Part shown: piece by piece, positions 59,920-64,000 of the stretch
How positions within the stretch are numbered: position 1 is the stretch's first letter
How the letters are laid out: each line of letters starts with the position of its first letter
From: Pseudarthrobacter chlorophenolicus
Lineage (GTDB): Bacteria; Actinomycetota; Actinomycetes; Actinomycetales; Micrococcaceae
Assembly (NCBI RefSeq): GCF_000962805.1
Contig: NZ_JZTW01000002.1
Coordinates: 186,001 to 250,000 of the forward strand
Length of the DNA stretch: 64,000 nt
Direction: 5' to 3'
Made by a program: the position numbers and the translations under genes
The notes under the pieces: model-generated
What the model was told of the DNA's origin: nothing
Database searches by the model: none
Seen by the model: the letters and a program-made list of their open reading frames with translations, nothing else

Positions 59920-59993
59920 CGACCCTGACGGGACTTGAACCCGCGACCTCCGCCGTGACAGGGCGGCGCGCTAACCAACTGCGCTACAGGGCC
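59920..59993 (-). tRNA. tRNA-Asp (GTC)
   Basis: 74 nt without encoded CCA. Acceptor GGCCCTG pairs with CAGGGTC; the discriminator is G; the anticodon loop CTGTCAC gives GTC. Identity elements fit Asp. Confidence 0.95.
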
Positions 59994-60083
59994 TTGCGTT
60001 TCTTGCTTCACAGTATCTCTACTGCTTTTTTCAAGGCTTCCAGCCTACCAGACATTTTCTGCCTGCTTGACCAGTTCCTTGCG

Positions 60084-60156
60084 TACCCCCAACGGGATTC
60101 GAACCCGTGCCGCCGCCGTGAAAGGGCGGTGTCCTAGGCCGCTAGACGATGGGGGC
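60084..60156 (-). tRNA. tRNA-Glu (TTC)
   Basis: 73 nt without encoded CCA. Acceptor GCCCCCA pairs with TGGGGGT (one G-U); the anticodon loop CTTTCAC gives TTC. First of the Glu-Asp-Phe cluster. Confidence 0.95.
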
Positions 60157-60320
60157 CAGAACCCGTTCGGAACAAAATAAAAGGCGTAAAGCGAGGCTTT
60201 CCGTCTTTGTCCTTTGCGTTTCTCCGAACTGGACTCAACAACTATAGGGCCTACTCTGCGATTATCCAAAATCGGCCAAAAACCTGTGCCTGAACAGGAA
60301 GAACGGGCGAAGATGGACGG

Positions 60321-61355
60321 ATGGATGCTGTCGCAGCGCTCAACGAGATCGCCTTCTGGCTGGAGCGCGGACGCGCTGCCACCTTCAAGGTCCAGGCGTT
60401 CCGGAAGGCCGCCGCCGCCATCAGCGCCCTGCCGCCGGACGAAGTGGCCACGCGGGCGCGGAACGGCCGACTGAAGTCAATGAAGGGCATCGGCGACCGG
60501 ACTTTCCAGGTGATCCAGCAGGCGGTGGACGGATCCGTCCCGGACTACCTCGCTGACCTCCGCGAGAAAGGCGCGCAGCCACTGGCCGCCGGCGGAGCAG
60601 CTGTCCGAAAGGCCTTGCGTGGCGACCTGCACAGCCACAGCGAATGGTCCGACGGCGGCTCCCCCATTGACGTAATGGTTGCCGCCGCGGAGGTTCTTGG
60701 CCGGGAGTACCTGGCCCTGACCGACCACTCGCCCAACCTGACAATCGCCAACGGCCTATCCGCCGAACGCCTGGCGAAGCAGCTCGATGTGGTGGCCGCC
60801 ATCAACAACGGCAGCAAGGGCGGCGGCCCGCACGACGGGACGGTCCGGCTGCTGGCGGGCATCGAAGTGGACATCCTGGAATCCGGCGAGCTGGACCAGG
60901 ACCCGGAGCTGCTGGACCGGCTGGACATCGTGGTAGCCAGCGTCCACTCGAAGCTCCGGGCAGACCGTAAAACCATGACCGCGCGGATGCTCGGCGGCAT
61001 TATGGCACCGCACACCAACGTCCTGGGCCACTGTACGGGCCGGCTGGTGGAGGGCTCCCGCGGCACCCGCCCCCAGTCCGAATTCGACGCCAAGGAAGTC
61101 TTCGCTGCCTGCGCCGAGAACAATGTTGCCGTCGAAATCAATTCCCGCCCCGAGCGGCAGGACCCGCCGGATGACCTGATTAAGCTCGCGTTGGAGGCAG
61201 GTTGCCTGTTCTCCATCGACAGCGACGCCCACGCGCCTGGGCAGCTGGATTTCCTCCAGTACGGTGCCGAGCGGGCCGAACGTAATGGCGTGCCGCTGGA
61301 GCGCATCATCACCACCTGGCCGGTGGACAAGCTCCTCGACTGGGCGGCCACCTAG
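60321..61355 (+). CDS. PHP-domain protein with PolX-like N-terminal domain
   Basis: 344 residues. Residues 1-95 look like the helix-hairpin-helix N-terminus of family X DNA polymerases (AALNEIAFWLERG, KSMKGIGDRTFQVIQQAVDG). A PHP phosphoesterase domain then follows (about 100-340) with metal ligands DLHSHSEWSDG, LALTDHS, GIEVDIL, VVASVHSKL, GHCTGRL and FSIDSDAH. The polymerase palm domain found between these in bacterial PolX is missing. A nuclease or phosphatase role in DNA repair is plausible; activity is unproven. Confidence 0.82.
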   Translation: MDAVAALNEIAFWLERGRAATFKVQAFRKAAAAISALPPDEVATRARNGRLKSMKGIGDRTFQVIQQAVDGSVPDYLADLREKGAQPLAAGGAAVRKALRGDLHSHSEWSDGGSPIDVMVAAAEVLGREYLALTDHSPNLTIANGLSAERLAKQLDVVAAINNGSKGGGPHDGTVRLLAGIEVDILESGELDQDPELLDRLDIVVASVHSKLRADRKTMTARMLGGIMAPHTNVLGHCTGRLVEGSRGTRPQSEFDAKEVFAACAENNVAVEINSRPERQDPPDDLIKLALEAGCLFSIDSDAHAPGQLDFLQYGAERAERNGVPLERIITTWPVDKLLDWAAT

Positions 61356-61398
61356 TTCCTGCCGTCCAGCCTGCGGCGGCAACAGTGGGCTGATGCGT

Positions 61399-62082
61399 CT
61401 ATTTGACGGCGTCCGCGAGTTTCTGCCGGAAATCGGCTTTGGTGGTGAGCGTCAGCTTCTCGCCGTTCAGGAAGAACGTGGGCGTCCCGTGGACCCCCAG
61501 CGCCTCGCCGTCGGCAATGTCCGCCAGGACCCGCTCCTCGGTTTGCTGGTCAGCCACCGCGGCGTCGAACAGGGCAAGGTCCAACCCGAGGTCCTCTGCG
61601 TACGTGCGGAACAGCGGCGCCTGGGACGTTTGCTGCCCGGCCCACTGGGACTGGGTTTCGAAGAGCCTGCTGGCCATTTCCTGGTATTGGCCCTGCTGGC
61701 TTGCTGCCTCGGCAGCGAGCGCCGCCTGGCCGGAGTTGGCGTGGGCCGCCAAGGGGAAATGCCTGTTCACGAAGGTAATCCTGTCGCCAAACTCGGCCTT
61801 GAGCTCTTCCACCACGGGATGGATGGAGCCGCACGAGGGGCATTCGAAATCCAGGAACTCCACCAGCTGTGCCTTTTCCACCGCCGGCGTGGTGAGGCGG
61901 TAGCTGTTCTCCCGGACGAGTTGTTCGGACCCCGGCGCCGGCGGGGCAGCTTTTTGCTCCTTATTGGCGGCGAACACGGCGTACCAAGCCACTCCACCGA
62001 TGACGGCGAGCGCCAGCACAATCCAGATCACTGTCCTGACGAGGCGTGCGGTATCACGGGGTGGGGCAGGGCTTGAGACCAT
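61399..62082 (-). CDS. DsbA-like thiol:disulphide oxidoreductase, membrane-anchored
   Basis: 227 residues from ATG at 62082; an ATG 9 nt further up is also possible. One N-terminal transmembrane segment (about 18-40), then a thioredoxin/DsbA domain with CxxC in FECPSCGSIHP and the cis-Pro in VHGTPTFFLNG. Helical insert between. Typical of actinobacterial extracytoplasmic oxidoreductases that handle disulphides of secreted proteins. Confidence 0.85.
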   Translation of the reverse strand: MVSSPAPPRDTARLVRTVIWIVLALAVIGGVAWYAVFAANKEQKAAPPAPGSEQLVRENSYRLTTPAVEKAQLVEFLDFECPSCGSIHPVVEELKAEFGDRITFVNRHFPLAAHANSGQAALAAEAASQQGQYQEMASRLFETQSQWAGQQTSQAPLFRTYAEDLGLDLALFDAAVADQQTEERVLADIADGEALGVHGTPTFFLNGEKLTLTTKADFRQKLADAVK

Positions 62083-62208
62083 GGTTCGCATCCTAGCCGA
62101 GGCAGGCAGGTGCCCCGCCCCACGGCCAGCCCAACTTTGGCAGGAAGTTGGCCAGACGTGGCCGATTTCCGCCAGCCCGGGCCCGGCCTGCGCGACTAGA
62201 TTGGGCTC

Positions 62209-63231
62209 ATGCCTTCCACTACCCCTGTCAGCAGTCCCGCTTCGGCGTCATCGGCGGGTGCCCCGGTCAAGGCACTGGGGATCGCAGCCATGGCGGTCAC
62301 CGTGGGCCTGTGGGCTTCGGCGTTCGTGGGCATCCGGGCCATCGGCCCGCACTTCTCCCCCGGATCCCTGACGCTGGGCAGGTTGGCGATTGCCGCCGTC
62401 GTACTGGCTGCCGTGGCGCTGCCGAAAATACTCAAGACGCGCCTCATGCCGCGGGGCCGCGAGTGGTGGCCCATCCTGGCGTACGGGGTGATGTGGTTCG
62501 GTGGTTACAACGTGGCGCTGAATGCCGCCGAGCATGTCCTCGATGCAGGTACCAGCGCTTTGCTCATCAATGTCAATCCCATCCTGGTGGCCATCATGGC
62601 CGGCATGTTCCTCAAGGAGGGCTTTCCGCGCTGGTTGCTCATCGGCAGCACCATTGCCTTCGCCGGCGTCGCCCTCATTGCACTGGGATCCGGCGCGCCG
62701 GCCCGGCCAGGGGAAAGCACGACGACGGACATGGCCGGCGTGCTGCTCTGCCTCCTTGCCGCGGTGCTCGCCGCAGTCAGCGTCATCATCCAGAAGCCGG
62801 TGCTGCGGAAGTTCCCTGCGGCCCAGGCGACCTGGTTCGGAATCCTGGTGGGCGCGGTATGCTGCCTCCCTTTCGCCGGGCAGCTGGTATCCGAGGTTCA
62901 GGCAGCACCGCCGGCGGCCACCGCAGGGCTGGTGTACCTGGGGATCTTTCCCACCGCGATCGCCTTCACCACGTGGGCGTATGCGTTGTCGCTGGTGGAC
63001 GCCGGAAAGCTGGCGGCCACCACCTACCTGGTCCCGGGGACAACCGTGCTGATTTCATGGCTCCTGCTGGGAGAGATTCCCACGGCCTGGGGGTTGGTGG
63101 GCGGGCTGGTGTGCCTGGTGGGCGTTAGCCTGACCCGCCGCAGGGCACGCACCCGCGGTGCTGGTGTCCGTGCCGCCGCCGGTGGCGTTTCCGGGCCAAA
63201 CCAGGCCGTCCCGGGGAACAATCGCGACTAA
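62209..63231 (+). CDS. EamA/DMT-family transporter
   Basis: 340 residues with ten hydrophobic segments arranged as two five-helix EamA repeats (about 22-150 and 170-310): GLWASAFVGIRAIG, LINVNPILVAIMAGMFLKE, and LVPGTTVLISWLLLGE. Family members export metabolites such as amino acids or nucleobases; specificity unknown. The C-terminal 30 residues are Arg/Gly-rich. Confidence 0.85.
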   Translation: MPSTTPVSSPASASSAGAPVKALGIAAMAVTVGLWASAFVGIRAIGPHFSPGSLTLGRLAIAAVVLAAVALPKILKTRLMPRGREWWPILAYGVMWFGGYNVALNAAEHVLDAGTSALLINVNPILVAIMAGMFLKEGFPRWLLIGSTIAFAGVALIALGSGAPARPGESTTTDMAGVLLCLLAAVLAAVSVIIQKPVLRKFPAAQATWFGILVGAVCCLPFAGQLVSEVQAAPPAATAGLVYLGIFPTAIAFTTWAYALSLVDAGKLAATTYLVPGTTVLISWLLLGEIPTAWGLVGGLVCLVGVSLTRRRARTRGAGVRAAAGGVSGPNQAVPGNNRD

Positions 63232-63240
63232 AGTCGAGGT

Positions 63241-63669
63241 ATGCCAGCAAGCCTTCCGCCCGGCCTTCCCATCATCCCGGAAGGCCCGCACGAACCGCGG
63301 GGTTTCACCATGTCTCCGGACGAGTTCGAGGCTGCCGTCTCCGACGCCCTGGACAGCATTCCAACCAAGCTGGCCCGGGCCATGGACAACGTGGCCGTCT
63401 TCATCGAGGACGACTACGAACCGAAACCGGGAGAAGACCCGGACACCGTCCTGCTAGGACTGTACGAGGGCGTACCCCTGACAGAACGGGATTCCTGGTG
63501 GGACGCCGGATCACTGCCCGACCGGATCACGATATTCCGTGAACCCATCCTCGAAATTTGTGATTCGCGCGAGGACGTCATCCACGAGGTGGCGGTGACT
63601 GTGGTCCACGAGATCGCCCACCACTTCGGCATTTCGGACGAGCGGCTGCACGAGCTCGGCTGGGGCTAG
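63241..63669 (+). CDS. Minimal zinc metallopeptidase (MMP-like)
   Basis: 142 residues. Zincin motif HEIAHHFGISDERLHELGWG with HExxH and a third ligand downstream. N-terminal part contains FEAAVSDALDSIPTKLARAMDNVAVFIED and LGLYEGVPLTER, the usual context for PF06262 minimal MMP-like proteins. Cytoplasmic; the substrate is unknown. Only 9 nt follow the transporter gene, so they may share an mRNA. Confidence 0.85.
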   Translation: MPASLPPGLPIIPEGPHEPRGFTMSPDEFEAAVSDALDSIPTKLARAMDNVAVFIEDDYEPKPGEDPDTVLLGLYEGVPLTERDSWWDAGSLPDRITIFREPILEICDSREDVIHEVAVTVVHEIAHHFGISDERLHELGWG

Positions 63670-63679
63670 CCTTGTAGGC

Positions 63680-64000
63680 ATGGGACACGACCACAGCCAC
63701 ACGCACGGAATTACCGCCACCGGGCGGCACCGCAAACGGCTGGTGGCCGTCCTGGCGATCACACTGAGCGTGGTGCTGATCCAGGTGGTGGGCGCCATCC
63801 TGTCCGGATCGCTGGCCCTGCTGGCGGACGCCGGCCACATGCTGTCCGATGCCGCGGGCGTCACGATCGCCCTGCTGGCCGCCTGGATCGCCGGCAGGCC
63901 TGCAAGCGACCAGCGGACCTACGGGTACCAGCGCGCCGAGGTCCTGGCAGCGTTGGCCAACGCGCTGATCCTGATCGTCATCTCAGTAGTGATCTTCACC
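63680..64000 (+). CDS. Cation diffusion facilitator transporter, C-terminus off the window
   Basis: 107 residues, partial. N-terminal histidine-rich GHDHSHTHG, then the first membrane segments of a CDF antiporter, with metal-site LALLADAGHMLSDAAGV (D-xx-H pattern) and GYQRAEVLAALANALIL. Effluxes zinc, cobalt or similar ions in exchange for protons. It starts 10 nt past the metallopeptidase gene. Confidence 0.9.
   Translation, partial: MGHDHSHTHGITATGRHRKRLVAVLAITLSVVLIQVVGAILSGSLALLADAGHMLSDAAGVTIALLAAWIAGRPASDQRTYGYQRAEVLAALANALILIVISVVIFT

Noticed and set aside
1..64000. CRISPR arrays, insertion sequences, phage genes, attachment sites
   Set aside because: None found: no regularly spaced direct repeats, transposase or integrase motifs. 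The tRNA genes show no flanking partial duplicate that would mark an integrated element.

Overview
The window is a 64 kb piece of a high-GC Gram-positive chromosome. Codon usage, class II aldolase, DUF3151, Asp23 and TipAS-MerR genes, frequent GTG starts and the overall gene repertoire suggest an Arthrobacter/Pseudarthrobacter-like member of the Micrococcaceae (inference, no search was run). No phage, transposase, CRISPR array or replication origin was seen.

Left end (1-3000): a partial SpoIIM/DUF95-type membrane protein lies directly downstream of a 90-residue circular-bacteriocin precursor of the AS-48/circularin A type. Upstream on the same strand is a LuxR-type response regulator. Diverging from it are a small secreted peptide gene with a CLLLRLC tail and a sensor histidine kinase. 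Together they look like a regulated circular-bacteriocin locus, cut by the window edge, and are the most interesting part of the window.

3000-10800: small metabolic and unknown genes, a sigma factor with a membrane partner, a YegP-type protein, purA carrying an apparent 34-nt deletion and frameshift, and a secreted M14 carboxypeptidase with palindromes in its upstream region.

10900-17200: a four-gene export/surface cassette (SipW-dependent-type protein without a normal start codon, SipW-like signal peptidase, LAxTG-anchored protein, large secreted protein), then a SAM-type riboswitch in front of a short MetE-like gene and a uracil-DNA-glycosylase-like gene.

17200-25000: housekeeping genes (DUF3151, fructose-bisphosphate aldolase, TrmH-type methyltransferase, HAD phosphatase, pyrE, nadE) and a GAF-ANTAR plus STAS-like pair. 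25000-30100: an IclR-controlled CoA-transferase/AtoE/thiolase operon with three operator-like palindromes. 30200-33500: an HbpS-like haem-binding protein and ankyrin lipoprotein next to a histidine kinase/response regulator pair, resembling HbpS-SenS-SenR redox sensing. 33600-39300: cold-shock protein, TipAS-type MerR regulator with a textbook 19-bp-spacer promoter, acyl-CoA dehydrogenase/MarR, DedA, and an XRE-cupin regulator facing a thioredoxin-reductase-like flavoprotein across overlapping palindromes.

39300-43600: a valine-degradation operon (mmsA, HIBYL-CoA hydrolase, mmsB, enoyl-CoA hydratase). 43800-52200: xthA, then a LacI regulator, sugar ABC transporter and GH13 alpha-glucosidase sharing a LacI operator. 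52200-54600: a five-gene Asp23 envelope operon. 54700-59500: a GH68 levansucrase with a similar LacI-type operator, divergent from a secreted NodB deacetylase with three C-terminal repeats. 59800-60160: tRNA-Glu, -Asp and -Phe. 60300-64000: PHP protein, DsbA-like thioredoxin, DMT exporter, minimal zinc metallopeptidase, and a truncated CDF metal transporter.
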